Below, piece after piece: positions 46,600 to 56,946 of a stretch of 64,000 nt of DNA. This DNA comes from Thermoanaerobaculum sp. (GTDB lineage Bacteria > Acidobacteriota > Thermoanaerobaculia > Multivoradales > UBA5704). Within the stretch, counting starts at the first letter, position 1. Every line of letters starts with the position of its first letter. The stretch covers positions 20,001-84,000 of the forward strand of contig JAJKHS010000025.1 of the NCBI GenBank assembly GCA_021154885.1, read 5' to 3'. A program made the position numbers and the translations under genes. A model generated the notes under the pieces. The model did no database searches. It had not been told where the DNA came from and saw only the letters and a program-made list of their open reading frames with translations.

Positions 46600-46706
46600 C
46601 GCGTTCCTCTCCTTGGCTCGACGTTCGACCGGCGCGGGGCCGGCGCCCCCCAGCATTTACCACACTCCGCGCGGGAGATCCAAAGGCGCTCTCCCACGGG
46701 CGCCCG

Positions 46707-48386
46707 GTGGTATCCTCTCCCGCTGTGAAAGACCGCCGTATCCGGGCCCTTCTCCCCTTCCTCTGTCTCCTTCTGCCCCTTCTGCCGATGCTCGTCGCGG
46801 CCCAGGGCGGGCCGGCGCAGACCCCCGCCGCGCCGCCGCCCGCGGCCCGTCCCTCGGTGGTGCTGGAGGGGCGCGAGATCAACGTTCCCGTCACTCTCGC
46901 CGGCAACGGGCCGATGTTCGGCCTCACCCCGCTGGCGGAAGCCCTGGGCGGCACTCTCTCCACCGACGTCTCGGGCGAGAGCGTGTCGCTGAAGATCGCC
47001 GACAAGGAGGTGGTGATCGGCCAGGGCAATGCCATCATCACCGTGGGCGACGCCATCGTCTCCCTCTCCCAGCCGCCGGTGCAGGGTGAGGGGGGCCTCC
47101 AGGTGCCCCTCGACTTCCTGCGCAAGACCTTCGGCGACCTGCTCGGCTACAGCTTCGACTGGCGGCCGGAGACGCAGCGGCTGACCATCGCCCGCCGGGG
47201 TACCCGCGAGCTGCCGGTCGCGCTCGACGTCGTCCACCTCCAGGGGATGACCACGATCGTGCTCCAGTTCCCGGAGGAGCCCCGCTACAAGGTCAACCGC
47301 CAGGGGAGCATCATCCAGGTGCAGATGCTGGCGGACCGCCTCACTCCCCCGGCGCCGAAGGAGATTCAGGACCCGCTGGTGCAGGGCGTCACCATCGATC
47401 CCGGGCAGATCCGCGTCCAGCTCGCCGAGGGGGCGCAGGCCGAGAGCTACGTGCTGGAGAAGCCGTTCCGGCTGGTGTTCGACGTCCACCGCACCTCCGA
47501 GGTGGAGGTGCCCACGTCGCCGTCCGCCCCCGCCGGCCGGCAGGCGGGCATCCATACCATCGTCATCGATCCCGGCCATGGCGGCACGGAGGTGGGGGCC
47601 ATCGGGCCCAGCGGCATCCAGGAGAAGGAGCTCACGCTCCAGCTCGCCCGCGAGCTGGAGGCGAAGCTCGCGCAGCGCCTGCCGGTGCGGGTGGTGCTCA
47701 CCCGCACGGAGGACGCCAACCTGCCGCTCGACATGCGTACGGCCATCGCCAACCAGAACAAGGCGGACCTCTTCGTCTCCATCCACCTGAATTCCTCGCT
47801 GGGCTCCGGGGCCTACGGCACGGAGACCTACTTCCTCAGCCCGCAGGCCACGGACACGCGGGCCTCGAGCTCCGCCGCCACCGAGAACCGGGCCGCGGCC
47901 GGCAGCGCTCCCGCCACCTCGGACGCCGCGAGCTCCGCGAATCCCGCAAACCCCGCAAACCCCGCAGACGACACGCAGGACCTCCAGCTCATCCTCTGGG
48001 ACCTGGCGCAGACCCACCACATGACCGAGAGCCAGCGCTTCGCCAACATGATCCAGGGCGAGCTGAACGAGATGCTGAAGCTCAAGGACCGGGGGGTCAA
48101 GCAGGCGCCCTTCCGCGTGCTGATGGGCGCCACCATGCCGGCCGTGCTGGTGGAGCTGGGCTTCATCAGCAATCCGGACGAGGAGAAGAAGCTCAAGGAC
48201 CCGGCCTACCGCGAGCAGCTCGTGGACGCCCTGTCGCGGGCCATCGCCCACTACAAGGCCCTGGTGGAGAATCAGCCGCAGAGTCAGCCGGCCGCTCCGG
48301 GCACCGCGCCGCAGGCCACTCCCCCGGCGGCCGGAACGCCGGCGCCGGCCGCCAAGCCGCCCGCGAAGGTGGGCCGACCCGCATGA
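46707..48386 (+). CDS. N-acetylmuramoyl-L-alanine amidase
   Basis: Exported amidase that cleaves the bond between muramic acid and the stem peptide. N-terminal signal (ALLPFLCLLLPLLPMLVAA), then a beta-rich copper-amine-oxidase-N-like or AMIN-type targeting region (about 45-250), then Amidase_3 from about 280: IDPGHGGTEVGAIG, EKELTLQLARELEAKL, SIHLNSS and VLVELGFISN give the zinc His/Glu/His and catalytic Glu. Insertion of an Ala/Pro/Asp-rich linker at 400-430 and a Pro/Ala tail. Start is GTG at 46707 (track) or GTG 46725; neither has a strong ribosome-binding site. Its stop overlaps the GerMN start by 4 nt. Confidence 0.9.
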   Translation: MVSSPAVKDRRIRALLPFLCLLLPLLPMLVAAQGGPAQTPAAPPPAARPSVVLEGREINVPVTLAGNGPMFGLTPLAEALGGTLSTDVSGESVSLKIADKEVVIGQGNAIITVGDAIVSLSQPPVQGEGGLQVPLDFLRKTFGDLLGYSFDWRPETQRLTIARRGTRELPVALDVVHLQGMTTIVLQFPEEPRYKVNRQGSIIQVQMLADRLTPPAPKEIQDPLVQGVTIDPGQIRVQLAEGAQAESYVLEKPFRLVFDVHRTSEVEVPTSPSAPAGRQAGIHTIVIDPGHGGTEVGAIGPSGIQEKELTLQLARELEAKLAQRLPVRVVLTRTEDANLPLDMRTAIANQNKADLFVSIHLNSSLGSGAYGTETYFLSPQATDTRASSSAATENRAAAGSAPATSDAASSANPANPANPADDTQDLQLILWDLAQTHHMTESQRFANMIQGELNEMLKLKDRGVKQAPFRVLMGATMPAVLVELGFISNPDEEKKLKDPAYREQLVDALSRAIAHYKALVENQPQSQPAAPGTAPQATPPAAGTPAPAAKPPAKVGRPA

Positions 48387-48940
48387 GCCGCCGGGCGGCG
48401 AGCTTCATCCTCGGTTTTGCGCTGGCGCTGCTCGTGGGTGGAGGGCTGTGGTGGTGGATCGCCGGCCGCAAAGAGAGTGGCCGAGGGCACGGGGCGGCGA
48501 GCGCGGCGGCCCAGGCCGGCCAGAAGGTGAGCTTCCAGCTCTTCTTCCCGGCCGACGGCGGGGCGATCAAGGCCGAGCCCCGGGACCTCCAGGTCCTCGA
48601 CGAGCCGAAGGACCGCATCCACAAGATCCTCGACGCGCTGCTCGTCGGCCCCAAGGCGGCCGGGCTGGTGCGCCCGTTCCCGGAAGGCGTGGTGGTGGGC
48701 GGCGTCCTGCTGGGCCGGGATGGCACGGCCTACGTCGACCTGCGCTGGCCGAATCACGAGGAGCCGCCGCCCGGCGGCTCGACGGAGGAGATCCAGCGGG
48801 TCTACAGCGTGGTGGACTCGGTGACCCTCAACATCCCCCAGGCCTCGCGGGTCGTGCTGCTGTGGAACGGCGTGCAGCGGGACACCTTCTCCGGCCACCT
48901 CGACCTCTCCCGTCCCCTGGTGCCGGACCGGTCGCGCTGA
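48383..48940 (+). CDS. GerMN domain membrane-anchored protein
   Basis: 185-residue protein with an N-terminal membrane anchor ([21 protein letters not shown]) and a GerMN domain: [86 protein letters not shown]. GerMN domains accompany peptidoglycan amidases and spore-cortex proteins. ATGA overlap with the amidase supports a shared cell-wall role. Confidence 0.88.
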   Translation: MSRRAASFILGFALALLVGGGLWWWIAGRKESGRGHGAASAAAQAGQKVSFQLFFPADGGAIKAEPRDLQVLDEPKDRIHKILDALLVGPKAAGLVRPFPEGVVVGGVLLGRDGTAYVDLRWPNHEEPPPGGSTEEIQRVYSVVDSVTLNIPQASRVVLLWNGVQRDTFSGHLDLSRPLVPDRSR

Positions 48941-48956
48941 CTTTCCGGACCTCGGC

Positions 48957-49742
48957 ATGATCGACGCCATCGGGGTCTTCGACTCGGGAGTGGGCGGGCT
49001 GACCGTGGTCGCGGCCCTCCGCCGGCGGCTGCCGGAGGAGTCCATCCTCTATCTGGGGGACACGGCGCGGCTCCCCTACGGCAGCAAGTCGCCGGACACG
49101 GTGAAAGGCTACACCCGGCGGAACATCGAGTTCCTGACCGGCCGCGGCGTCAAGGCGGTGGTGATCGCCTGCAACACGGCTTCGGCCCTGGCGCTGCCCA
49201 GCCTGGAGATGCACGAGCTGCCTACCTGGGGGGTGATCGAGCCGGGGGCGCTCAAGGCGGCGAGGGTGAGCCGGGGCCGGGTGGGGGTGATCGCCACCGA
49301 GGCCACCGTGCGTTCGGACGCCTACCCCCGGGCCCTGCGTGCCCTCCGTCCCGAGCTGGAGATCGTGAGCCGGGCCTGCCCCCTCTTCGTCCCCTTGGTG
49401 GAGGAGGGGTGGCACGACGATTCCATTACCGAGGAGGTGGCGCGGCGCTACCTCGCCCCGCTGCTGGAGGCGGGCATCGACACCCTGGTCCTCGGCTGCA
49501 CCCACTACCCGCTGCTCGTCCCCGTGCTGCAGCGGGTGGCGGGCCCGGACGTCACCCTGGTCGACTCCGCCGAGGCCGTGGCCGAGATGGTGGCCGCCGG
49601 CCTTGCCGACCGTCACCTCGAATCCACCCACCCCGCCGTCCACGAGCTCTGCGTCACCGACTCCGGGGAGACGTTCCAGCGCATCGCCCGGCAGATCCTG
49701 CAGGACCCGGGGGTGGGGCTGGAGTGGGTGGAGGTGGTGTAG
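48957..49742 (+). CDS. murI: Glutamate racemase
   Basis: Makes D-glutamate for peptidoglycan. 261 residues, normal for Mur[12 protein letters not shown] at the N-terminus, [11 protein letters not shown], catalytic cysteines in IACNTASA and LGCTHYPLL, and the conserved histidine in that same motif. It follows the amidase and GerMN genes by 16 bp, forming a cell-wall operon. Confidence 0.96.
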   Translation: MIDAIGVFDSGVGGLTVVAALRRRLPEESILYLGDTARLPYGSKSPDTVKGYTRRNIEFLTGRGVKAVVIACNTASALALPSLEMHELPTWGVIEPGALKAARVSRGRVGVIATEATVRSDAYPRALRALRPELEIVSRACPLFVPLVEEGWHDDSITEEVARRYLAPLLEAGIDTLVLGCTHYPLLVPVLQRVAGPDVTLVDSAEAVAEMVAAGLADRHLESTHPAVHELCVTDSGETFQRIARQILQDPGVGLEWVEVV

Positions 49743-49750
49743 CCGCGGGC

Positions 49751-50542
49751 TTACCGCACCGAGACCCCCACCCTCTCCTCCACCGAAACCGGCCCCGGCA
49801 CGGCCCCGAACCGCCTTTCGCGCCGGTGGAACTCCCGTACGGCCTCGGCGAGGTCGGCTCTCTCGAAGTCGGGCCACATGCGGTCGGTGAAGATCAGCTC
49901 GGCGTAGGCACATTCCCAGAGCAGGAAATCCGACAGCCGCTGCTCGCCGCCGGTGCGGATCAGCAGGTCGACGTCCGGCACCGGCCGGCCGTCGTGGGGC
50001 GGATCGGCGAGGAGCTGCGAGAAGGCCTCTCGCGAGAGCTCCCCCTGACCGTGGCAGCGCCCGGCGGCGCGGAGGATGGCGTCCCGCGCCGAGTAGTCGA
50101 CGGCGATGCGCAGCAGGAAGCGGTCCGCTCCCGCCCCCGCAGTCACCGCCTCGGCCTCCTCCACCACCCGCACCAGACCCGGCGAGAGCCGGTCCCGCCG
50201 GCCGATCACGGCAATGCGGATGCCGTTCTTCGCGCACTTGGCCGCCTCCGCCGTCAGATAGCTGCGGAAGAGGCGCATCAGGGCCCGCACCTCGGCGTCC
50301 GGCCGCCGCCAGTTGTCGGAGGAGAAGGCGAAGAGGGTCAGCGTGCCGATTCCCAGCTCGCCCGCGGCCTCGACCACCCGGCGGACCGCCTCGACGCCCG
50401 CCGCGTGACCCGCCGAGCGCGGCCGGCCCCGGGAGATCGCCCAGCGCCCGTTGCCGTCCATGATGATGGCCGCGTGCAGGCCGGGTCCGGCGAGTCCGGC
50501 GGGACCTGTCGCGGGAGGAGCGAGACGCAGCGGAGCGCTCAT
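49751..50542 (-). CDS. uppS: Undecaprenyl diphosphate synthase
   Basis: Cis-prenyltransferase that makes the C55 lipid carrier for cell-wall synthesis. Signature [30 protein letters not shown] and [23 protein letters not shown] with the RxG and Arg/Ser diphosphate-binding residues. 263 residues from ATG 50542; the first 20 residues are a variable extension. Overlaps the ankyrin gene stop by 4 nt. Convergent with murI. Confidence 0.95.
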   Translation of the reverse strand: MSAPLRLAPPATGPAGLAGPGLHAAIIMDGNGRWAISRGRPRSAGHAAGVEAVRRVVEAAGELGIGTLTLFAFSSDNWRRPDAEVRALMRLFRSYLTAEAAKCAKNGIRIAVIGRRDRLSPGLVRVVEEAEAVTAGAGADRFLLRIAVDYSARDAILRAAGRCHGQGELSREAFSQLLADPPHDGRPVPDVDLLIRTGGEQRLSDFLLWECAYAELIFTDRMWPDFERADLAEAVREFHRRERRFGAVPGPVSVEERVGVSVR

Positions 50543-51219
50543 CGCCGTCCCTCCCCGGCGTGGTCGAGCAGGGTGACCACCTTGGTGCGACCGCGCAGCC
50601 GGGCGACTTTCGGGGCGAGCCAATCCTCCCAAGTATCCCCAAGCCGCAGATCCGGCGCCCTGCCCAGCAGCGCCTTGACGCACCGGGCGTCCGCCGCGAT
50701 GACGGCGTGAGTGAGCGCCGTCTCCCCGCCGGGCTGCTTCAGCCGCGGGTCGGCCCCGGTGGCCAGCAGCTCCTCCACGATCTCCCCCTCACCCTGGGCC
50801 GCCGCCAGCATCAGGGGGGTGAGACCGTTCGGGGCCGCCGAGTCCGGCTCGGCTCCAGCCGAGAGGAGGGCGCGCACGCTCCCGAGCTGATTCTTGTGGA
50901 TGGCATGCATCAGCGGCGTCCAGCCGTTGGGACCCGAGTCCTGCTGATTGGGATCGACGCCGGCGTGCACCAGCTCCGCGATCGAGTCGGTCCGCCCGGT
51001 GCGCGACGCCCAGATCAGGGCTCCCAGCCTCTCGCTCCCCTGGACGCCGGGATACACCGCCAGCTCCCGCCGCAGCTCCTCCCGCGTGCCGCTGGCCGCC
51101 GCCACCGCCAGCGGGGTCTGGGGCCGCGCTCGCGGCAGCGAGCTCAGAATCCACAGCCCCACGGCCGCCAGCATGGCAAGCCCCAGGGCGAGAAAAGCCA
51201 GGACCCGGATGATCTTCAC
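50539..51219 (-). CDS. Membrane-anchored ankyrin-repeat protein
   Basis: 226-residue protein with an N-terminal membrane helix ([20 protein letters not shown]) and about five ankyrin repeats: [119 protein letters not shown]. Probably a periplasmic protein-binding scaffold. Overlaps uppS start by 4 nt, implying cotranscription, but a functional link is unproven. Confidence 0.85.
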   Translation of the reverse strand: MKIIRVLAFLALGLAMLAAVGLWILSSLPRARPQTPLAVAAASGTREELRRELAVYPGVQGSERLGALIWASRTGRTDSIAELVHAGVDPNQQDSGPNGWTPLMHAIHKNQLGSVRALLSAGAEPDSAAPNGLTPLMLAAAQGEGEIVEELLATGADPRLKQPGGETALTHAVIAADARCVKALLGRAPDLRLGDTWEDWLAPKVARLRGRTKVVTLLDHAGEGRR

Positions 51220-51293
51220 GTCAGCACCCTCCTCGATCTCCTTCGATAAATTACTTTGCCCGACAAAGCATCAGGACACGAGAAGGCCCTGCT

Positions 51294-51689
51294 TCAGCCT
51301 TCCCGGGTGGCGTGGATGATCGCCTCCATGTGATCGAGGTAGCGCTCGAGGGCGCGGCGGCCGGGGCGGGTCAGCCGATACTCGGTCTTCGGCATCCGTC
51401 CCTCGAAATACTTCTCGCAGGCGATGTAGCCAGCCTCTTCCAGCTTGCGGGCGTGGACGCTCAGGTTGCCGTCCGTCGTCTTGAGCAGCTTCTTGAGGTC
51501 GTTGAAGCTCAGTTGATCGTTCACCGCCAGGGCGCTGACGATGCCGAGCCGCATCCGCTCGTGGATGAGGCGGTCGAGGTCCAGCGCCGTCTGGAGAGCG
51601 GGACCGGCGACGGTCATCTCGGCCTCCTCGTCTCCGAGGCCGCCGGCATGGCCGGCGCCGCCGTCCTCGTGCTTGAGCGCCCTAGCCAC
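51294..51689 (-). CDS. Winged-helix transcriptional regulator
   Basis: DNA-binding protein of the small winged-helix type (HTH_27-like). Core [75 protein letters not shown], a helix-turn-helix with wing. GTG at 51689 overlaps the upstream membrane gene stop by 8 nt; the alternative is ATG 51617 at MTVAGPAL. Together with that membrane protein it forms a coupled pair, as found for regulators paired with small transporter-like proteins. Confidence 0.88.
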   Translation of the reverse strand: MARALKHEDGGAGHAGGLGDEEAEMTVAGPALQTALDLDRLIHERMRLGIVSALAVNDQLSFNDLKKLLKTTDGNLSVHARKLEEAGYIACEKYFEGRMPKTEYRLTRPGRRALERYLDHMEAIIHATREG

Positions 51690-52296
51690 CGTGCCTCCAG
51701 GCGATGAACGCGCCGAAGATCAGATGCAGGCCGCCGAAGCCGGCTGCCATCAGGGCGCCCCCCCACGACGGGGGCGCCACCAGCGCCACCGCGCCCAGCG
51801 CCATGAAGCCGAGGCCCATCACCGGCACCGTGCGTACCGAGAAGGCGCCCCCCGTGACGACGCCTGTGCCGTAGAGCAGCAGCCACACCCCGGGCAGCAA
51901 GGCCACCATGCCGGAGACCAGCAGCACCGCCGTCAGCAGAGCGCCGGCGAAGAGCGGCGGCAGGAGGCCGAGGACGAACCGCCGGCCCGGCGCGGAGAAC
52001 AGGCTCACCTCCGCCCGGCGGGCCTTCCAGACGACGGCGCCGACGGTGATGAGGAAGGCCAGCAGGGCCTCCCCCAGCCAGGTGGCGAGCCACCCCGGAA
52101 AGCTCGCCTGGCGTGCCGCCAGGTACGCCGCCCCCAGTGCCGTAGCGCCCACAGCCATCTCCCCAAGGCCCGACACCGCCGTGAAGTACGCCGCCCCCTC
52201 CATGGTCTCGCGGATGAACCGCAAGTTGTCGATCGCCGTCAGATGCAGCGCGGGAGGAGGGACGAGGCGGGGGCGGGCAGGCTGAGGATTCGTCAC
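51682..52296 (-). CDS. Multi-pass membrane protein paired with winged-helix regulator
   Basis: About 204 residues from a GTG at 52296 ([15 protein letters not shown]); the track's longer start reads through a repeat and is doubtful. About six hydrophobic segments: [132 protein letters not shown] opens the domain. Function unknown. Confidence 0.8.
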   Translation of the reverse strand: MTNPQPARPRLVPPPALHLTAIDNLRFIRETMEGAAYFTAVSGLGEMAVGATALGAAYLAARQASFPGWLATWLGEALLAFLITVGAVVWKARRAEVSLFSAPGRRFVLGLLPPLFAGALLTAVLLVSGMVALLPGVWLLLYGTGVVTGGAFSVRTVPVMGLGFMALGAVALVAPPSWGGALMAAGFGGLHLIFGAFIAWRHGG

Positions 52297-52360
52297 GGGA
52301 TTGACTTTACGCCGTGCGTTGGTGGTCGTCAAGCACTTTTTGGCGCAAAGTTGATCTCTC

Positions 52361-52555
52361 CCCCTCCCCAAGACCCTCATCACCCCGGCCCTCTTCTCCC
52401 ACCGCACTCCCCCCAACCGGGAGAAGAGGGAGAAAGACAAAACCGTCCGGCCGGGTTTCCTCTTGGAGAACAGCAAGAACCCTTCAGCCGCGTTCCCCTC
52501 TCCCGGCCGGAGGGAGGGCGGTGGGAGAGGGGACAGGGGTGAGGTTCTTGGGCGC
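52361..52555. repeat. C-rich intergenic palindromes
   Basis: Two adjacent inverted repeats between the membrane gene and sufE: CCCTCTTCTCCC pairs with GGGAGAAGAGGG (about 52390-52432), and CCCCTCTCCCGGCCGG pairs with CCGGAGG-GGGAGAGGGG (about 52494-52540), ending GGGGTGAGG. Same family as the elements at 21008 and 22262. No gene seen here. Confidence 0.65.
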
Positions 52556-52567
52556 CGGGACGGACGC

Positions 52568-53011
52568 TTACGCCGTCCCCTCCACCCGCTTCTTCGCCAG
52601 GTTTGCCACCATCCCCACCATCCCCATCAGCCCCATGGACTTGCCCATGGAGAGCTCGCGGCCGAAGACCTTATAGACGATGTCGGTCGGCACCTCGGCC
52701 ACCTGCTCGAGGGGGGCGCCGGAGAGGGTGTCGTCGAGGATCACGGCCATGGCCTTGGCCGAGATCCCCTGCGGGTTCTCCACGGCGAAGTGGAAGTCGA
52801 GCGTGCCGTCCGGCCGCGGCTCGGGGAAGACGTAGGCCTCGGACTCGCAGGCCGGCACCTGGGCTTCTTCCGGGAAGGGCCGTTGCGCGAGCCGCGGCGG
52901 CACCTCCTCGAAACGGCCGGCGATGTCGATGAGGAGCTGGATCCGCTCCGTGCGGTCGGGAACCGACCCGAGCAGATCCAGGGTCTGCGTCAGCTTCTCC
53001 GGTACGGCCAT
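52568..53011 (-). CDS. sufE: SufE-family sulfur acceptor
   Basis: Accepts persulfide sulfur from a SufS-type cysteine desulfurase for Fe-S cluster assembly. 147 residues from ATG 53011 (MAVPEKLTQTLDLLGSVPDR). Active cysteine in QVPACESEAYV, and FHFAVENPQGISAKAMAVIL and FGRELSMGKSMGLMGMVGMV are family typical. No SufS is nearby. 35 bp from the rhodanese gene, likely one operon for sulfur handling. Confidence 0.94.
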   Translation of the reverse strand: MAVPEKLTQTLDLLGSVPDRTERIQLLIDIAGRFEEVPPRLAQRPFPEEAQVPACESEAYVFPEPRPDGTLDFHFAVENPQGISAKAMAVILDDTLSGAPLEQVAEVPTDIVYKVFGRELSMGKSMGLMGMVGMVANLAKKRVEGTA

Positions 53012-53046
53012 GGCACGCTCGTCCTCCTCCTGGGGATCGTCCGGGA

Positions 53047-53910
53047 TCAGCGCTCGATGGGCACTCCTACCAGGTTCCCCCACTCCGTCCAGCTTCCATC
53101 ATAATTGCGGACCTGCTTGTAGCCCAGCAGGTGGGTGAGGACGAACCAGGTGTGGCTGCTCCGCTCGCCGATGCGGCAGTAGACGACGACGTCGTCGCCC
53201 GGCTTGAGACCCGCCTCCTGCTCATAGAGGGCGCGCAGCTCGTCGGCGCTCTTGAAGGTGCCGTTATCCGGGTTGATCGCCTTGGCCCAGGGGACGCTCT
53301 TGGCGCCGGGGATGTGGCCGCCGCGTAAGGCGCCCTCGTTGGGATAGTCCGGCATGTGGAGCTTCTCGCCCGAGTATTCGGCGGGGCTGCGCACGTCGAT
53401 CATCGGCTTCTTGGCGTTGGTGTGCTCCAGCACCTGGTCGCGGAAGGCGCGGATGCGCTTGTCGTCCCGCTCGGCGGCCACGTAGTCGCTGGGCGGATAG
53501 CTCGGCACGTCCTTGGTCAGCGGGCGCCCCTCGTTGAGCCACTTGATGCGGCCGCCGTCGACGATCTTCGCCTTGTCGTGCCCGAAGAGCTGGAACACCC
53601 AGTAGGCGTAGGTGGCCCACCAGTTGTTCTTGTCGCCATAGAAGACGACCGTCGTGTCCTTGGTGACGCCGATGCGCCGCATGAGCGCCTGGAAACCCTC
53701 CTTGCCCAGGTAGTCGCGCCGGACGGGATCGTTCAGGTCCCGCGTCCAGTCCACCTCGACGGCACCGGGGATATGCCCCGAGGGATACAACAGCGGGTCC
53801 TCGTTCGACTCGACGATGCGGACCTGCGGATCGTTCAGGTGATTCGCGACCCAGTCGGTCGAGACCAGCACGCCGGGATTTACGTAACCGCGGTTTTCGA
53901 TTTCGCTCAC
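53047..53910 (-). CDS. sseA: Thiosulfate sulfurtransferase (two-domain rhodanese)
   Basis: Transfers sulfane sulfur through a cysteine persulfide. Two rhodanese domains: the N-terminal, inactive one ([33 protein letters not shown]) and the C-terminal, catalytic one ([25 protein letters not shown]) with active-site CRIGERSS. The GTG at 53910 has AAAGGAG six bases upstream and is preferred over the track start at 53961. 287 residues. Paired with sufE. Confidence 0.93.
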   Translation of the reverse strand: MSEIENRGYVNPGVLVSTDWVANHLNDPQVRIVESNEDPLLYPSGHIPGAVEVDWTRDLNDPVRRDYLGKEGFQALMRRIGVTKDTTVVFYGDKNNWWATYAYWVFQLFGHDKAKIVDGGRIKWLNEGRPLTKDVPSYPPSDYVAAERDDKRIRAFRDQVLEHTNAKKPMIDVRSPAEYSGEKLHMPDYPNEGALRGGHIPGAKSVPWAKAINPDNGTFKSADELRALYEQEAGLKPGDDVVVYCRIGERSSHTWFVLTHLLGYKQVRNYDGSWTEWGNLVGVPIER

Positions 53911-53957
53911 CTCAGTCTCCTTTCGCTCGGCTCGCTCCATATTTGTGACCAACTCTA

Positions 53958-55229
53958 TCATGATGGTTTTGGAGCGGAGAAGACCCCCTCATCCCCCCGG
54001 TCCTCTTCGGCCGCCGCCGGACGCGACTCCGGCGCCCTCTGCCGCGTGGTGAGGAAGCTCGTGCAGAGCATCAGCGCCGCCGCGGCCCAGAACGGGTAGC
54101 GGATGTCCACTTCGTAGATCGCGCCGGCGCAGACCGGTCCCACCAGCCGGGCCACCGAGCCGAAGGACTGCTGGACGCCCATGGTCTGCCCCATCTCCTC
54201 GCGTGAGGTGCGACGGGAGAGCAGGGCCGTGGTCGCAGGGAAGAGGAGGGCGGTCCCCACCGGCACCAGCAGAGTCACCACGGCCAACAGGCCGAAGCGC
54301 ACGCTGCCAGGCAGGTCCACCAGGGCCGGAAGCGGGATGCCCGCGAGCCCGAGCACCAGGGACAAGGCGCCCAACCGTGTCACGCCGACCTCTCCGAAAC
54401 GGCGGACGGCCGGTCCGAGCAGCACGGCGCGCATGACCAGGCCGATGGCGCCGATGTAGGTAAAAAAGAAGCCGATGGTCCGCACGGTGACGCCGTAGGC
54501 CGTTCCGAGATAGAGGGCGAGGATACCGTTCATTCCCATGAAGGCCATCATGGCAATGGTGTAGATCCAGATCAGGGAGCTCGCCGGCGACCGCGGATGC
54601 CGCAGCACGGCGAGCACCGATTGCAACAGGGGCCGGCGTTGCGGCTTGGGCGCGCCCTCGGCAGGGACGTCGCTCCGGCGCGACTCCGGCAACCAGAGCC
54701 AGGCCGAGATCACGTTGAGGGTGCAGAGGCCGGCCGCCACGAAGCCCGGTCCCCAGGGTCCGAGATGGGCGGCGAGGGAGCCCACCGCGCCACCGATCAT
54801 GACCCCGGCATTGGTGGCGGCGCTGATCCATCCCAATGCCTTGGCCCGCTCCTCCGGCGGCACCGAGTCGCTGACGTAGGCCTGCACCACCCCGGTCGTC
54901 CCCCCGCCCGCCCCCTGCACCAGCCGGAAGATGAAGAGCAGCCAGATGGTGTTGGCCAGGCCGAAGAGAGCGAAGGCGATGGCCGAGGAGGAGAGGCCGA
55001 CCAGCAGCGCGGGCCGGCGGCCGTAGCGGTCGGAGAAGCGGCCCCAGAGCGGCGCCGTGAGGAGCTGGGCGAAGAAGAAGGACGAGATGATGAGGGTGAT
55101 GACCACCGGCCGCGCCCCCAGTTGCTTGGCATAGAAGGGGAGGGTCGGCACCACCATGAGAAAGCCGATCATGTCCACGAAGACCGTGGCCATGAGGACC
55201 GAGAGCTGCTTGAGCGAGCTGGACTCCAT
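53958..55229 (-). CDS. MFS transporter, TetA-like
   Basis: 12-helix major facilitator of 423 residues: [20 protein letters not shown], motif [17 protein letters not shown], helix-rich [20 protein letters not shown], cytoplasmic loop with [15 protein letters not shown] and C-terminal half from about 220. Substrate unknown; TetA/DHA1-like drug or metabolite export. It follows the ABC permease by 9 bp at the end of the import operon, so it may export a siderophore or metabolite linked to that system. Confidence 0.92.
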   Translation of the reverse strand: MESSSLKQLSVLMATVFVDMIGFLMVVPTLPFYAKQLGARPVVITLIISSFFFAQLLTAPLWGRFSDRYGRRPALLVGLSSSAIAFALFGLANTIWLLFIFRLVQGAGGGTTGVVQAYVSDSVPPEERAKALGWISAATNAGVMIGGAVGSLAAHLGPWGPGFVAAGLCTLNVISAWLWLPESRRSDVPAEGAPKPQRRPLLQSVLAVLRHPRSPASSLIWIYTIAMMAFMGMNGILALYLGTAYGVTVRTIGFFFTYIGAIGLVMRAVLLGPAVRRFGEVGVTRLGALSLVLGLAGIPLPALVDLPGSVRFGLLAVVTLLVPVGTALLFPATTALLSRRTSREEMGQTMGVQQSFGSVARLVGPVCAGAIYEVDIRYPFWAAAALMLCTSFLTTRQRAPESRPAAAEEDRGDEGVFSAPKPS

Positions 55230-55238
55230 GACTCTCTT

Positions 55239-56888
55239 TCAGCCTGCCTCTCCCTGCCCCCAGAGCAGGAAAGCCGCGGCGCTCGCGGTCATGAGGAGGA
55301 CGCCGTAGGCCGCCGCCATCCCCAGATCCTGCAGCCGCAGGCTGGAGAGGATCTCGATGGAGATGGGGCGGGTGTCGAAGGTATAGAGGACGATGGAGAC
55401 CACGAAGTCCCCCAGGGCGGTGATGAAGGCGAGGCCGGCGCCGGCGGCGAGAGCCGGGCGCAGCAGGGGGAGCGTCACCCGCCCGAGCCGGCGCCAGCGG
55501 CCGGCGCCCAGGGAGGCCGCCGCCTCTTCCAGCGATGGGTCGAGCTGGCGCAGCCCGGCGAGGGCCGCCCGGCCGGTAAGCGGCAGGTTGCGCACCAGGT
55601 AGGCCAGGGGCAGAATCCACGGCGTGCCGATGAGCACGAAGCGGCCGAGCCACGGCTGGTGGGCGCTGAAGGTGGTGGCCAGGGCCACGGCGAAGACGGT
55701 GCCGGGGACCGCCCAGGGCACGGCGATCAATCCCTCCAGGAGGCCTCCCATCCGGTCCCGGCGCGCCGCAGCGAAGCGGGCGGCGGCGAACCCCAGCCCC
55801 AGGGCCGCCACGGTCGCCACGGCCGCCATCCACAGCGAGTTGACCACCGGCCGCAGGCGCTCGGACTGCGAGACGAGCGATGTCCAGTTGCCGAAGTTGA
55901 GCACCGGCGGAAAGAACTGCGACGTCCAGGTGAAGGGCGGCACCAGCGAGACCAGGGCGAGAACGGCGTGGGGGAGCAGGAGGAAGATCGCCAGCAGCCA
56001 GCCGAAGAAGCCGGCGAGGCCCCGTGCCAGAGGGGTGCGCAGCCGCTTGCGGGCGGGCGCGATCCCCCGCACTCCGGTGCCCACGGCCGCGACCCGGTCC
56101 GCCCGCCGCATCGCCTGCAGCCCGAGGAGGGCGAGGAGGGCGAGCATCACCGTTTCGGCTTGGGCGAGGCCGAGCTCGCCGTTGAGCCTGGAGGCCACGA
56201 TCTGGGTGGTCATCACCCGGAAGCCGCCGCCGAAGAGGTAGGGCGCCGAGAAGGACGCCAGGGCCGTCATGAAGGTGAGGAGCGCGGCGCCTGCCAGGGC
56301 CGGCCGCAGCAGCGGCAGGGTGACCCGGAAGAGGGTGCGCCACCGGCTCGCCCCCAGCGAGGCCGCCGCTTCCAGCAGAGCCGCATCCAGGCGCGCCAGC
56401 CCCGCCCGGGTGAACAGGTAGAAGTAGACATACATCGAGTAGGCGTGCACCAGCAGGATGGCCCCCGGCCCCACCAGCCGCCACGGCGGCTGGGAGAGCC
56501 CCAGCGCCGCCTGCACGGCCCGCGAGGCGAAGCCGCTCTCGCCATAGAGAAAGAGGAAGGCGATGACACCCACCAGGGGAGGCAGCGCCACGGGCAGGGC
56601 GACGATGGCGCCCAGCACCCGCCGGCCCGGAAACTCCGTGCGCTCGAAAAGGAAGGCCAGGGGCACTCCCACCACCGCCGCCAGGATTACGGAGGCGGCG
56701 GAGATCCAGAGGCTCCGCCAGAGAGCCATCCACTCGTCCCGCCGGCTGAAGAACTCGCCGAACCAGCCGAGGGTCCACCGCCCCGGCCCGCCCAGCGCCT
56801 CGATCAGCGTCATGAGCAGGGGGTAGCCCACCAGCCAGGCCAGCAGGGCTGCGATGAGGAGGGCGGGGAGTAAGGTTGCTCTTTTCAC
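55239..56888 (-). CDS. Iron(III)-type ABC transporter permease, two-fold
   Basis: 549-residue permease of the FbpB/ThiP type with two sets of about six helices, each with an EAA loop: ALLEAAASLGASRWRTLFRVTLPLLRP near 190 and SLEEAAASLGAGRWRRLGRVTLPLLRP near 465. The loops contact the ATPase. Middle operon gene, after the ATPase and before the MFS gene. Iron or another anion could be the substrate; family context favours ferric iron. Confidence 0.93.
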   Translation of the reverse strand: MKRATLLPALLIAALLAWLVGYPLLMTLIEALGGPGRWTLGWFGEFFSRRDEWMALWRSLWISAASVILAAVVGVPLAFLFERTEFPGRRVLGAIVALPVALPPLVGVIAFLFLYGESGFASRAVQAALGLSQPPWRLVGPGAILLVHAYSMYVYFYLFTRAGLARLDAALLEAAASLGASRWRTLFRVTLPLLRPALAGAALLTFMTALASFSAPYLFGGGFRVMTTQIVASRLNGELGLAQAETVMLALLALLGLQAMRRADRVAAVGTGVRGIAPARKRLRTPLARGLAGFFGWLLAIFLLLPHAVLALVSLVPPFTWTSQFFPPVLNFGNWTSLVSQSERLRPVVNSLWMAAVATVAALGLGFAAARFAAARRDRMGGLLEGLIAVPWAVPGTVFAVALATTFSAHQPWLGRFVLIGTPWILPLAYLVRNLPLTGRAALAGLRQLDPSLEEAAASLGAGRWRRLGRVTLPLLRPALAAGAGLAFITALGDFVVSIVLYTFDTRPISIEILSSLRLQDLGMAAAYGVLLMTASAAAFLLWGQGEAG

Positions 56889-56946
56889 GGCCGTTCCCTT
56901 CTACTTCGTCTACGCTTGGGGGAACGTCAAGGTTCTGTAAATTCTC